From Magnetaquicoccus sp039908525 (GTDB taxonomy: Bacteria; Pseudomonadota; Magnetococcia; Magnetococcales; Magnetaquicoccaceae), in contig JAMOAY010000010.1 in the NCBI GenBank assembly GCA_039908525.1, positions 62,001 to 126,000 on the forward strand: a DNA stretch of 64,000 nucleotides. Direction: 5' to 3'. Both the position numbers and the translations under genes were made by a program. The stretch's first letter is position 1, and every line of letters begins with the position of its first letter. This document shows positions 42,915 through 51,350 of this stretch, one piece after another. The notes under the pieces are model-generated. The model was given only the letters and a program-made list of their open reading frames with translations, was not told where the DNA came from and ran no database searches.

Positions 42915-43969
42915 GCAAACAGAAAAACTGGCGGTCGGTCCTGGTGCAACCGGAGAGCACCATCCTGGAGACCATCCAGGTGATCGATCGGGGCGCGTTG
43001 CGGATTGCCCTGGTCGTCACGCCGGAGCGGCGCCTGTTGGGTGTGGTCACGGATGGCAATATCCGCCGGGGTCTGTTGAACCATGTCGATCTGCAGGAAC
43101 CGGTCAGTCGGATCATGAACCCGAAGCCGATCACCGTTCGGGTGACCGATGCCAGAGAGCAGGTGCTGGCGCTGATGAGCGTCCGGGAGATCGAGCATGT
43201 GCCAGTCCTGGATGAGCAGGGGATCCTGGTAGGGCTGGAGATCCTGCAGGAGCTTGCCCAGCCAGCCGCCAAAACCAACTGGGTGGTGCTTATGGTGGGA
43301 GGGTTGGGCAGCCGTCTGGGACCGCTGACCCAGGAGTGCCCCAAGCCGCTGTTGCGGGTCGGCGGCAAACCCATCCTGGAGGTGATCCTGGAGAGCTTTC
43401 TGGAGTACGGTTTCCGGCGCTTTTATCTGTCGGTCAACTACAAGAAACAGATGATCAAGGAGTATTTCGGCGATGGTTCCGCCTGGGGGGCGGAGATTCG
43501 CTATCTGGAGGAGAAGGAACGGCTGGGCACTGCCGGCTCCCTTTCTCTGCTGTCGGAACGGCCAGAGGAACCCTTTTTCGTCATGAATGGCGATCTGCTG
43601 ACCCGGATCAACTTTCAGCATATCCTGGACTTCCATGCCGAGCATCAGGCCCAGGCAACCCTGTGTGTGCGTCGGGTGGAGCAGGTCATCCCTTTCGGAG
43701 TGGTGGAGATCGATCAACATCGGCTGACCCGCATCGAGGAAAAACCGACCCAGCACTATTTTGTCAACGCCGGTATCTATGTTCTGGATCCGGCTCTGTT
43801 GTCGATGGTTGCCGACGGGCACTATCTGGACATGCCCGATCTCTTTCGGCAGGCGATCCGCCAGGGCCACAGCGCAGCGGCCTTCCCGTTTTTGGACTAC
43901 TGGATGGACATCGGTCAGATGGGGGATTACGATCGCGCCCGCCAGGAGTACGCGCAGGTCTTCCCGTGA
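42911..43969 (+). CDS. CBS-domain nucleotidyltransferase (PtmE/LegF-like)
   Basis: A 352-residue protein: two CBS domains at about 8-120 (LLGVVTDGNIRRGLL; EIEHVPVLDEQG) and a sugar-phosphate nucleotidyltransferase at 125-350 (VVLMVGGLGSRLGPLTQECP, PKPLLRVGGKPILE, FVMNGDLLTRINF, LDYWMDIGQMGDY). In Campylobacter, PtmE of this build makes GDP-glucosamine for legionaminic acid. The CBS pair probably senses an adenine nucleotide. ATG 42911 overlaps the PglD-like stop; the long upstream frame is a shadow. Confidence 0.85.
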   Translation: MSKQKNWRSVLVQPESTILETIQVIDRGALRIALVVTPERRLLGVVTDGNIRRGLLNHVDLQEPVSRIMNPKPITVRVTDAREQVLALMSVREIEHVPVLDEQGILVGLEILQELAQPAAKTNWVVLMVGGLGSRLGPLTQECPKPLLRVGGKPILEVILESFLEYGFRRFYLSVNYKKQMIKEYFGDGSAWGAEIRYLEEKERLGTAGSLSLLSERPEEPFFVMNGDLLTRINFQHILDFHAEHQAQATLCVRRVEQVIPFGVVEIDQHRLTRIEEKPTQHYFVNAGIYVLDPALLSMVADGHYLDMPDLFRQAIRQGHSAAAFPFLDYWMDIGQMGDYDRARQEYAQVFP

Positions 43970-44012
43970 ACCCGTCTGTCTCTGGTGGCCTTGTCTCCTC
44001 CTGGAGCTTGCC

Positions 44013-45347
44013 ATGCGCCTGTTCTCCACGCCAGAGTCGGTAGCCCGCAGCGAACCCTCCTGGATGGCCATCCTGGAGACGCTTTGGGCGGTGCTGCTCT
44101 GTTGGGGGATGGTTTGGCAGGGGGGGAGTCTGTGGCCGGTGTTGCTTCCGGTCTGGTTGACCCCATGGCTGCTGCTGCGTTCTCCGCAATCGACGGAACA
44201 AGGGGCACGCTGGTTTGCCGCCTATCTGGCCGCCAAGGGGCGGCTCACCCCGCTGGCCACCCCGCTTCGGTTCTGGGGGGTGATGGTGCCCTTGATCGTG
44301 GGGGTGACCAGCCACTGCACCACCCTGATGGCGGACCATTTCCTGCCCGGCCATGCCGACTGGTCTCTGTTTGTGCGTGCCACGATGGTGGGGGTGGTGG
44401 CCATGTGGTTGGCCATGGCCATGGCCGTGGCGGGGGGCATGGCGGGTTCCGTGGTGGTTGCCTTGACGGTGCTCTTCTCCCTGGCCATGGGCGCGGCACA
44501 GAGCGGTGTGGCCGAGGTGGCCTTTTCCTGGGCTCTGGCCGTCACGCTGGTGGGCATGGTGGCAGCCACCATTGCTCTTATGTGGATGGGTGCGGTGGCC
44601 GGCGAGGGGGTGTTGGCCATTGCCATCGTCCTGGCCGGCATACCCTGGATTGTGGGCGTCTGGGTGCGTTCCCTGGGGGTGCGTCTTCTGGCCACCCTGT
44701 TGCACCTTTGGCAGGGGGTGTTGGCCATGCCGGACAACTGGCGGCGCATGGCCTGGATCCTGGACTCCAACCATCCGCCGGAGTTGGTGCCGGGCTTGTC
44801 GCTCTGGACCCGGGCCCTCTCGCTGGCCGAGATCCAGGCGGTGCTCCGCGCCCGCGGCCTGCTCCGCAGGTTGTTCGGGCTGTCGGCTTTCCTCTGTTTT
44901 TTTCTGCCGGCAATTGTATACCGCTGGAGTCTGAAATCCACCGCCTGGCTCTATTGGCCGTTGCTGTACGTGGAACGCGTGCCGGGGTCCGGGGATCCGG
45001 GTGCGGCAGAGGCGGGGTGGGCCTCCCCATGGGGGGGGCACTGGGAGCGGGTCCGCAGCGGGCTCGCGGTGGTCGGGCTGTTGTTGCTGTTTGGGGTGTT
45101 CCAGATGCCGTTGGCCGGGCAGATGCTGAGCCTGTTGCCGGAGTCTGTATTGCCCTGGTGTTTCGCCTGGCTGGGGGGAGTGGGTGTGATTGGCCTGCTG
45201 ACACTGCTCATCCATGCGGCCAGCGGAGCGGCAACCCCCGGTGTGTGGATGTGCGGGTTGATCCGTGCGCGTACCTTTTTTTCCCTCGTCGTGCTCGCAA
45301 CGGCGCTGGGAGGGACGGTTTTCGTGCAGATGCGCCTGGTACGATGA
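44013..45347 (+). CDS. Polytopic membrane protein, unknown function
   Basis: A 444-residue, very hydrophobic protein with about ten membrane segments (including residues 22-52, 85-110, 125-150, 155-180, 190-225, 300-320 and 365-440). I recognise no family. ATG 44013 has GGAG eight bases upstream; the open frame back to 43761 overlaps the PtmE-like gene and is rejected. It follows that gene by 43 bases and is probably its operon partner, perhaps an envelope function, but this is only positional. Confidence 0.65.
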   Translation: MRLFSTPESVARSEPSWMAILETLWAVLLCWGMVWQGGSLWPVLLPVWLTPWLLLRSPQSTEQGARWFAAYLAAKGRLTPLATPLRFWGVMVPLIVGVTSHCTTLMADHFLPGHADWSLFVRATMVGVVAMWLAMAMAVAGGMAGSVVVALTVLFSLAMGAAQSGVAEVAFSWALAVTLVGMVAATIALMWMGAVAGEGVLAIAIVLAGIPWIVGVWVRSLGVRLLATLLHLWQGVLAMPDNWRRMAWILDSNHPPELVPGLSLWTRALSLAEIQAVLRARGLLRRLFGLSAFLCFFLPAIVYRWSLKSTAWLYWPLLYVERVPGSGDPGAAEAGWASPWGGHWERVRSGLAVVGLLLLFGVFQMPLAGQMLSLLPESVLPWCFAWLGGVGVIGLLTLLIHAASGAATPGVWMCGLIRARTFFSLVVLATALGGTVFVQMRLVR

Positions 45348-45376
45348 ATCGCGCAGGGCGGGTTTTCGATGACAAC

Positions 45377-45405
45377 TTGGTATCATGCGCCGTTTGAGGT
45401 AAACT
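45377..45405 (+). promoter_or_regulatory. Sigma70-type promoter for gcvPA
   Basis: TTGGTA (45377-45382), 17 bases, then TAAACT (45400-45405). The start site would be near 45412, 40 bases before the gcvPA ATG. No glycine-riboswitch structure fits in so short a leader. Confidence 0.5.
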
Positions 45406-45451
45406 GCCCGGCGGAGTCTGTTCGTTCAACCCTTCGATGGCGATGGTAACC

Positions 45452-46816
45452 ATGCCCTTTATCCCCCATACCGACAAGGATGTGCAGGAGATGCTGGCTT
45501 TTCTGGATGCGGAGAGCCTGGATGTCCTGTTTGAGGAGGTGCCTGGCGAATTGGTCTGTCCGGGCCAGCTGGATCTACCCGCTCCTTTGAGCGAAATGGC
45601 CCTGGCCCGACTCATGCGAGAGCGGGCCGGTTGGGATCTCCCTCTGCTTTGCTTTACCGGTGCCGGGGCTTATGAGCATCACATCCCGGCTGCGGTGTGG
45701 GAAATTGCCAGTCGGGGCGAGTTTTATTCGGCCTACACCCCCTACCAGGCAGAGGCCAGTCAGGGCACGCTCCAGGTGCTTTACGAATACCAGAGCATGA
45801 TGGCGGCCCTGCTGGAGATGGAGGTGGTCAATGCCTCCCTGTACGACGGTGCCACGGCCCTGGGTGAAGCGATCCTTATGGCCATTCGCAGCAAACCCGA
45901 GTGTGCCCGACGGGTGCTGATGCCCGCCACCGTGCATCCCCACTATCGGCAGGTGGTGCAGACGCTGCTCGGAGGGCAAGAGGTTGAGGTGGTGACCTTG
46001 CCCTACTGCACCGAGGGGGGACATACGGTGCCGGCCTCCCTGGCGCTGCATGCTCCCGGATCTTTTGCCGCTCTGGTGATCCCGCAGCCCAATTTTTTTG
46101 GCATCCTGGAAGAGGTCCACCAGCTGACGGATTGGGCCCATGCACAGGGGGGACTGGTGGTGGGCGTGGTCAACCCCATCGCCCTGGGACTCCTTGCCCC
46201 GCCTGGTTCCTGGGGTGCCGATGGGGCGGATATCGCTTGCGGCGACGGCCAGCCCTTGGGCATTCCGCTCTCTTCGGGGGGGCCCTATTTCGGTTTCATG
46301 GGCTGCAAACAGCGCTACCTGCGCCAGATGCCGGGCCGCATCGCCGGTCGGACCAGGGACAAAGAGGGCGAGAGTGGTTTTGTCCTGACCCTGCAGGCCA
46401 GGGAACAGCATATCCGCCGTGCCAAGGCCACCTCCAACATCTGCACCAACCAGGGTCTTATGACCGTTGCCGCCACCCTGTATCTCTCCCTGTTGGGCCC
46501 GCAAGGTCTGCGCCGTACGGCGGAGAGTTGCCATGCCAACACCGTCCAACTGGCCAACCGACTGCGTGCCATGCCCAGGGTTTCGATCCTGTTCAACCGG
46601 CCGTTTTTCCATGAATGCGTCGTGCAATTGCCCTGCCCGGTGGCACCCCTGCTGGTGCGCCTGGAGCAACAGGGCATCAGTGGCGGGCTGGCCCTGGGCC
46701 CCTGCTATCCGGGTCTGGAGCGTGCTCTGTTGCTCTGTGTCACCGAAACCCGCACCTCGGAGGATATCACCCGTTTCGCCGACGCATTGGCGGCACTGCT
46801 GGAAGAGGAGCAATAG
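45452..46816 (+). CDS. gcvPA: Glycine dehydrogenase (decarboxylating) subunit 1
   Basis: A 454-residue N-terminal half of glycine decarboxylase P-protein. It begins MPFIPHTDKDVQEMLAF, the standard GcvPA start, which decides the third in-frame ATG over 45437. It has CFTGAGAYEHHIPAAVW, YTPYQAEASQGTLQ and GRTRDKEGESGFVLTLQARE. With subunit 2 it decarboxylates glycine and passes the aminomethyl group to the H-protein. gcvT and gcvH are not beside it. Confidence 0.93.
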   Translation: MPFIPHTDKDVQEMLAFLDAESLDVLFEEVPGELVCPGQLDLPAPLSEMALARLMRERAGWDLPLLCFTGAGAYEHHIPAAVWEIASRGEFYSAYTPYQAEASQGTLQVLYEYQSMMAALLEMEVVNASLYDGATALGEAILMAIRSKPECARRVLMPATVHPHYRQVVQTLLGGQEVEVVTLPYCTEGGHTVPASLALHAPGSFAALVIPQPNFFGILEEVHQLTDWAHAQGGLVVGVVNPIALGLLAPPGSWGADGADIACGDGQPLGIPLSSGGPYFGFMGCKQRYLRQMPGRIAGRTRDKEGESGFVLTLQAREQHIRRAKATSNICTNQGLMTVAATLYLSLLGPQGLRRTAESCHANTVQLANRLRAMPRVSILFNRPFFHECVVQLPCPVAPLLVRLEQQGISGGLALGPCYPGLERALLLCVTETRTSEDITRFADALAALLEEEQ

Positions 46817-46817
46817 G

Positions 46818-48305
46818 ATGGAACCGCTGATTTTTGAACGGAGTCGGCCCAATCGCCACAACCGCCAACATCTGCCAACCGCCGCAGAGACGCCGATGTC
46901 CGGGTTTCCAGACACCATGCAGCCCCTGCTGCGCCGGCAGGCCCCGGCACTGCCGGAACTCTCCGAGCTGGATGTGGTGCGTCATTTTACCCGCCTTTCC
47001 CAGCACAATTTTTCGGTGGACACCCACTTCTACCCCCTGGGCTCCTGCACCATGAAGTACAATCCCAGAGTGTGCAACACGGCCGCCATGCTGCCCGGCT
47101 TTCTGCAACGCCATCCCTTGGCCTCGGCGGCGACGGGGCAGGGGGTGTTGGCCTGTCTTCACGAGTTGCAGGAGATGCTGTGTCGCTTGACCGGCATGGC
47201 CGCCTGCTCGCTGACCCCCATGGCGGGCGCCCAGGGCGAGTTTGCCGGGGTGGCGATGATCCGCGCCTATCATCGTGCCCGGGGGGATGTGCAGCGCACC
47301 GAGATGTTGATCCCGGATGCCGCCCATGGGACCAATCCCGCCACCGCAGCCCTCTGCGGATTTTCGGTGCGGGAGATCCCCACCGAGGCCAGCGGCGACC
47401 TCAATCTGTCCGCCCTGGAGGCGGCGGTCGGTCCCCGGACCGCCGGCTTGATGCTGACCAACCCGTCGACCCTGGGGGTGTTTGAACGGCATATTACCCG
47501 GATCGCCCGGATTGTCCATCAGGCGGGGGGATTGCTCTATTACGACGGGGCCAACCTCAACGCCATCGCCGGTCGTATCCGGCCGGGGGATATGGGATTT
47601 GATGCCATCCATATCAACGTGCACAAAACCCTGGCCACCCCCCATGGCGGGGGTGGTCCGGGAGCAGGTCCGGTGGGGGTGGCGGAGCGCCTGGCCCCTT
47701 TTCTGCCCATCCCCATGGTCGGCCAGGATGCCGGCGGGGCCTTTTACTGGATGACGGAAACCGAGCGCCCGCAGAGCATTGGCCGACTCTCCGCCTTCCA
47801 TGGCAATATCGGTGTGCTGCTGCGGGCCTATGCCTACCTGCGCCTGACCGGGGCATCGGGCATGCATCGGGTCGCCGACTATGCCACCCTGAACGCCAAC
47901 TACCTCATGGCCCGCCTGGCCCAGGCCGGTTTTCAGACCGCCTTTCCCCAACGCCGGGCCACCCATGAGTTTATCATCACCCTGCAGCACGAGGCCAAAC
48001 ACTTCGGCGTCACCGCCCTGGATTTTGCCAAACGTCTGCTGGATTATGGCTTTTATGCGCCCACCATCTATTTTCCCACCCTGGTGGCGGAGTGCCTGTT
48101 GATCGAACCGACCGAGACCGAGTCCAAAGAGACCCTGGACCAGTTCGTCGAGGCCATGGTGGCCATTCGCCGGGAGGCCATGGAAAATCCTCAGTGGGTA
48201 CGGGATGCGCCCCACGCAATTCCCGTTCCGGGTGGTGGGCGCAGCCGTTTGGATGATACCCTGGCGGCTCGCAAACCGGATTTGCGGGCTGTGGTGAGCC
48301 GATAG
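46818..48305 (+). CDS. gcvPB: Glycine dehydrogenase (decarboxylating) subunit 2
   Basis: A 495-residue PLP-binding half of the P-protein. It has FYPLGSCTMKYNPRV, AGAQGEFAGVAMIRAYH, PDAAHGTNPATAAL and the PLP lysine in INVHKTLATPHGGGGPG. The ATG at 46818 lies one base after the gcvPA stop. A possible terminator hairpin follows at 48330. Confidence 0.94.
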   Translation: MEPLIFERSRPNRHNRQHLPTAAETPMSGFPDTMQPLLRRQAPALPELSELDVVRHFTRLSQHNFSVDTHFYPLGSCTMKYNPRVCNTAAMLPGFLQRHPLASAATGQGVLACLHELQEMLCRLTGMAACSLTPMAGAQGEFAGVAMIRAYHRARGDVQRTEMLIPDAAHGTNPATAALCGFSVREIPTEASGDLNLSALEAAVGPRTAGLMLTNPSTLGVFERHITRIARIVHQAGGLLYYDGANLNAIAGRIRPGDMGFDAIHINVHKTLATPHGGGGPGAGPVGVAERLAPFLPIPMVGQDAGGAFYWMTETERPQSIGRLSAFHGNIGVLLRAYAYLRLTGASGMHRVADYATLNANYLMARLAQAGFQTAFPQRRATHEFIITLQHEAKHFGVTALDFAKRLLDYGFYAPTIYFPTLVAECLLIEPTETESKETLDQFVEAMVAIRREAMENPQWVRDAPHAIPVPGGGRSRLDDTLAARKPDLRAVVSR

Positions 48306-48329
48306 AGGTCGCCGCAACGCCGATTGACC

Positions 48330-48354
48330 GGCATCCCGGATGGTTCGGGGTGCC
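48330..48354 (+). terminator. Possible intrinsic terminator after gcvPB
   Basis: GGCATCCCG (48330-48338) pairs with CGGGGTGCC (48346-48354), one G-T, around a seven-base loop, followed by CCCTTT. The T-run is short, so termination may be partial. It separates gcvPB from eno. Confidence 0.4.
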
Positions 48355-48381
48355 CCCTTTGTCCCGTAAAAAAGGATGATC

Positions 48382-49680
48382 ATGAACACAATCAAAACGA
48401 TACATGCTCGTGAGGTGTTGGACTCGCGCGGCAACCCGACGGTGGAGGTGGATGTTTGCACGGATCAGGGCGCCTCGGGTCGTGCCGCCGTGCCCTCCGG
48501 GGCCTCTACCGGCAGCCGCGAGGCGCTGGAGCTGCGGGATAGAGACCCGGCCCGTTACCTGGGCAAGGGGGTTCGCAAGGCGGTGGCGGCCGTCAACGGG
48601 GAGATTGCCCAGGCATTGCTGGGCAGGGACTGTCTTGCCCAACGGGAGATCGACGCCACCCTGCTGGCCCTGGATGGTACGGAGGATAAGAGTCGATTGG
48701 GGGCCAACGCCCTGTTGGGGGTCTCCATGGCCGTTGCCAAGGCCGCTGCCGTCAGTTCCCGGCAACCGTTGTACCGCTATCTGGGGGGTGCCAACGCCCA
48801 TCTGCTGCCGGTACCGATGATGAATATTATCAACGGCGGGGCGCATGCCGATAACAATGTTGATATCCAGGAGTTCATGATCATGCCGGTGACGGCCTCT
48901 TCGGTCACCGAGGCGATTCGCATGGGGGCCGAGTGTTTCCACCACCTGAAAAAGGTGCTCAGGGATCGGGGTTTGAACACGGCGGTGGGAGATGAAGGGG
49001 GCTTCGCACCCAATCTGGCTTCCAACGAAGAGGCCATCCAGGTGATATTGCAGGCGGTGGAACAGGCGGGTTATCGGCCGGGCGAGGATATCCTGCTGGC
49101 CCTGGATTGCGCCTCCTCGGAATTCTATCGGGAGGAGGTGGGCCAGTACTATCTGGCAGGAGAGGATCGCAATCTGCACGTTGAAGAGTTGGTGGACTAC
49201 TACGTGGATCTGTGCAACCGTTATCCGATCCTCTCCATCGAGGATGGCTGCGCCGAGAGCGATTGGCGGGGCTGGAAGTTGTTGACCGAGCGTCTGGGGA
49301 GACGGGTGCAACTGGTGGGGGATGACCTGTTTGTCACCAACCCGGCCATTCTGAGCCGTGGCATCCAGGAGGGGGTTGCCAACTCTATCCTTATCAAAGT
49401 CAATCAAATCGGAACTTTGACTGAGACTTTCGATGCGGTGGAGATGGCGCGGCGGGCCGGTTATACCACGGTCATCTCCCACCGCTCCGGGGAGACCGAA
49501 GATACCACCATCGCCGACATGGCGGTGGCGGTCAATGCCGGGCAGATCAAGACCGGTTCCTTGAACCGTTCCGACCGGCTGGCCAAATACAATCAGTTGA
49601 TAAGAATCGAGGAAGCGTTGGGTTCTGCGGCCCGGTTTGTCGGCAGGAAGGTGTTTTACAATCTCTCTCCGTCTGCCTGA
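48382..49680 (+). CDS. eno: Enolase
   Basis: A 432-residue phosphopyruvate hydratase. It has MNTIKTIHAREVLDSRGNPT at the start, SGASTGSREALELRD, the metal-site DGCAESDWRGWK and VGDDLFVTNP, the base lysine in ILIKVNQIGTLTE, and ISHRSGETEDTTIADMAVA. ATG 48382 has an AAGGA site; an in-frame ATG at 48376 is less well placed. Confidence 0.97.
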   Translation: MNTIKTIHAREVLDSRGNPTVEVDVCTDQGASGRAAVPSGASTGSREALELRDRDPARYLGKGVRKAVAAVNGEIAQALLGRDCLAQREIDATLLALDGTEDKSRLGANALLGVSMAVAKAAAVSSRQPLYRYLGGANAHLLPVPMMNIINGGAHADNNVDIQEFMIMPVTASSVTEAIRMGAECFHHLKKVLRDRGLNTAVGDEGGFAPNLASNEEAIQVILQAVEQAGYRPGEDILLALDCASSEFYREEVGQYYLAGEDRNLHVEELVDYYVDLCNRYPILSIEDGCAESDWRGWKLLTERLGRRVQLVGDDLFVTNPAILSRGIQEGVANSILIKVNQIGTLTETFDAVEMARRAGYTTVISHRSGETEDTTIADMAVAVNAGQIKTGSLNRSDRLAKYNQLIRIEEALGSAARFVGRKVFYNLSPSA

Positions 49681-49783
49681 TACGGCAGGCTGACGGTGTG
49701 TGCCCCTTGGCTGCCACCCCCCGGCAACGGTGGTGGCCGTTGGACGGAAAGGGTGGGTTGTCCATCTCAAGCGGAGAAAATGG

Positions 49784-50278
49784 ATGTCTGACTCGGTCCA
49801 GGCGGGTTCTGTGGAGGGCATGAAGATCGGGGTGGTGGCCAAGCGGTTGGGTATCTCCATCCGCACGATCCACATGTACGAACGGGAGGGGCTGCTGATC
49901 GCCCACAAAAACGCTGCCGGTACCCGCTATTTCAACGAGCGGGATGTGGAGTGGCTGACGGAGATACGGCGCTTGATCAAATCCGGTATCGGGATTGCCG
50001 GTATTCGTCATCTGCTGTCCCTGGTGCCGTGTTGGGAGATCAAGGGCTGTATCTTCGACGATCACCGGGCGTGTCCGGTGATCGTGGATCATGATTTTCC
50101 CTGCTGGGCCAAGAAGGGCAATCTCTGCCAAAGCTCTCTGCAGGAGTGCCGCCGGTGTGCTGTGCATGAGATCCGTTTCAGTGTGGGCCGATTGAAACAT
50201 CGCTTGCAGATCAGTCTCAAAAGTGCGCCCGGGGAGGGGAGTGCCTCCTCTCCTGACCCGGTTTCGGAGTTGCACTGA
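49784..50278 (+). CDS. MerR-family regulator with two-CW-like cysteine-rich tail
   Basis: A 164-residue protein. The MerR winged helix is at about 13-80 (GMKIGVVAKRLGISIRTIHM; YEREGLLIAHKNAAGTRYF). The rest is unusual: CWEIKGC, then CPVIVDHDFPCWAKKGNLC, then CRRC, eight cysteines in about 45 residues, like the two-CW metal or Fe-S domain. It should bind DNA as a dimer and sense a metal or redox state through the tail. ATG 49784 has GGAG at the right distance. Located between eno and sppA; target genes unknown. Confidence 0.78.
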   Translation: MSDSVQAGSVEGMKIGVVAKRLGISIRTIHMYEREGLLIAHKNAAGTRYFNERDVEWLTEIRRLIKSGIGIAGIRHLLSLVPCWEIKGCIFDDHRACPVIVDHDFPCWAKKGNLCQSSLQECRRCAVHEIRFSVGRLKHRLQISLKSAPGEGSASSPDPVSELH

Positions 50279-50327
50279 GGGTGTGGGGGATGGTCCCGTT
50301 GATCTTTGCCGAGGTAGCCAATCGAGA

Positions 50328-51323
50328 ATGATGAACAAGCTGGAGCCGGGTCTGTCCGATGCCGATTCTCCTGTTGGGTTGTCGCCGGATCGGGTCGGCA
50401 TAGAGTGGTTGGAACGGGTTGAGGCCAGTCGGGCCGAAGAGCGGGCCGCCCTGGAGTCCATCCTGGTGGAGCATCTGAAGGAGCAGAAACGGCTCCGACG
50501 CGGCAAAAACGGTTTTCGTTTGTTCATTGCGCTCTATCTGTTGGCCCTTTTCTGGGCGGGTACCGCCGAGCAGTGGCGCCACCTGGAGTTGCAGGCCATA
50601 CCCCACAAGAAACATACAGCTGTGGTGGATATTCGGGGTCCCATCCTGGCCGCAACCAACAACAGTGCCGAAATGATTGTCAAAGGTCTGACCAAGGCGT
50701 TCGAGGATCCCAATACGGCAGGGGTGGTGTTGCGCATCAACAGCCCGGGCGGCAGTCCGGTGCAATCCGGACAGGTGTATGATGAGATCACCCGATTGCG
50801 ACAGCGTTTTCCCGGTATGCCCTTTTTTGCTGCCCTGGAGGATCTGTGCGCCTCCGGGGGCTATTATATTGCGGCAGCCGCCCCCTTCATCTATGCCGAC
50901 AAAGCCACCCTGGTCGGCTCCATCGGAGTGGTTCTGCAGGGCTTTGGTTTCCAGGAAACCCTGAACAAGTTGGGCATGGAGAGCCGTCTGATGACTGCGG
51001 GCAAGAACAAGGCCTTTCTCAGTCCGTTTGCCCCCCTGGATGAGTCCGAGAAAAGCCACGCGCAGACACTTTTGAGTACGATTCACAAACAGTTTGTGGA
51101 GGCGGTGCGCAAGGGCCGTGGTGAACGGCTCAGAACCTGGAAGGCAGAGCTGTTCGAGGGGTTGATCTGGACCGGAGAAGAGGCGGTGGAGTTGGGGTTG
51201 GTGGATGGGTTGGGGTCGGTAGCCTGGCTGGCCCGGGAGCGGATCAAGGAGGAGCGGGTGGTCGATTTCACCCAGAAAAGCGATTGGTTGAGTCGTATCT
51301 CCAAAGAGATGGGGATCCACTGA
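50328..51323 (+). CDS. sppA: SppA-type signal peptide peptidase (S49 family)
   Basis: A 331-residue short-form SppA. One membrane segment at about 63-82 (FRLFIALYLLALFWAG). The S49 core has VVDIRGPILA, VVLRINSPGGSPVQSG, the nucleophilic serine in LEDLCASGGYYIAAAA and KATLVGSIGVVLQGFG. It degrades leftover signal peptides in the membrane as a ring oligomer. Two in-frame ATGs (50328, 50331) are equivalent; the ribosome-binding site is poor. Confidence 0.9.
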   Translation: MMNKLEPGLSDADSPVGLSPDRVGIEWLERVEASRAEERAALESILVEHLKEQKRLRRGKNGFRLFIALYLLALFWAGTAEQWRHLELQAIPHKKHTAVVDIRGPILAATNNSAEMIVKGLTKAFEDPNTAGVVLRINSPGGSPVQSGQVYDEITRLRQRFPGMPFFAALEDLCASGGYYIAAAAPFIYADKATLVGSIGVVLQGFGFQETLNKLGMESRLMTAGKNKAFLSPFAPLDESEKSHAQTLLSTIHKQFVEAVRKGRGERLRTWKAELFEGLIWTGEEAVELGLVDGLGSVAWLARERIKEERVVDFTQKSDWLSRISKEMGIH

Positions 51324-51350
51324 CTCGGGAACCGGAAAGGAACAGGGACC

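Noticed and set aside
43985..45397. 470-codon Gly/His/Arg-rich plus-strand frame
   Set aside because: Overlaps the polytopic membrane protein in another frame; the hydrophobic frame is the real one and has a ribosome-binding site.
45348..45451. Glycine riboswitch before gcvPA
   Set aside because: Only about 100 bases, with a plausible promoter inside them; the conserved aptamer cores are not seen.
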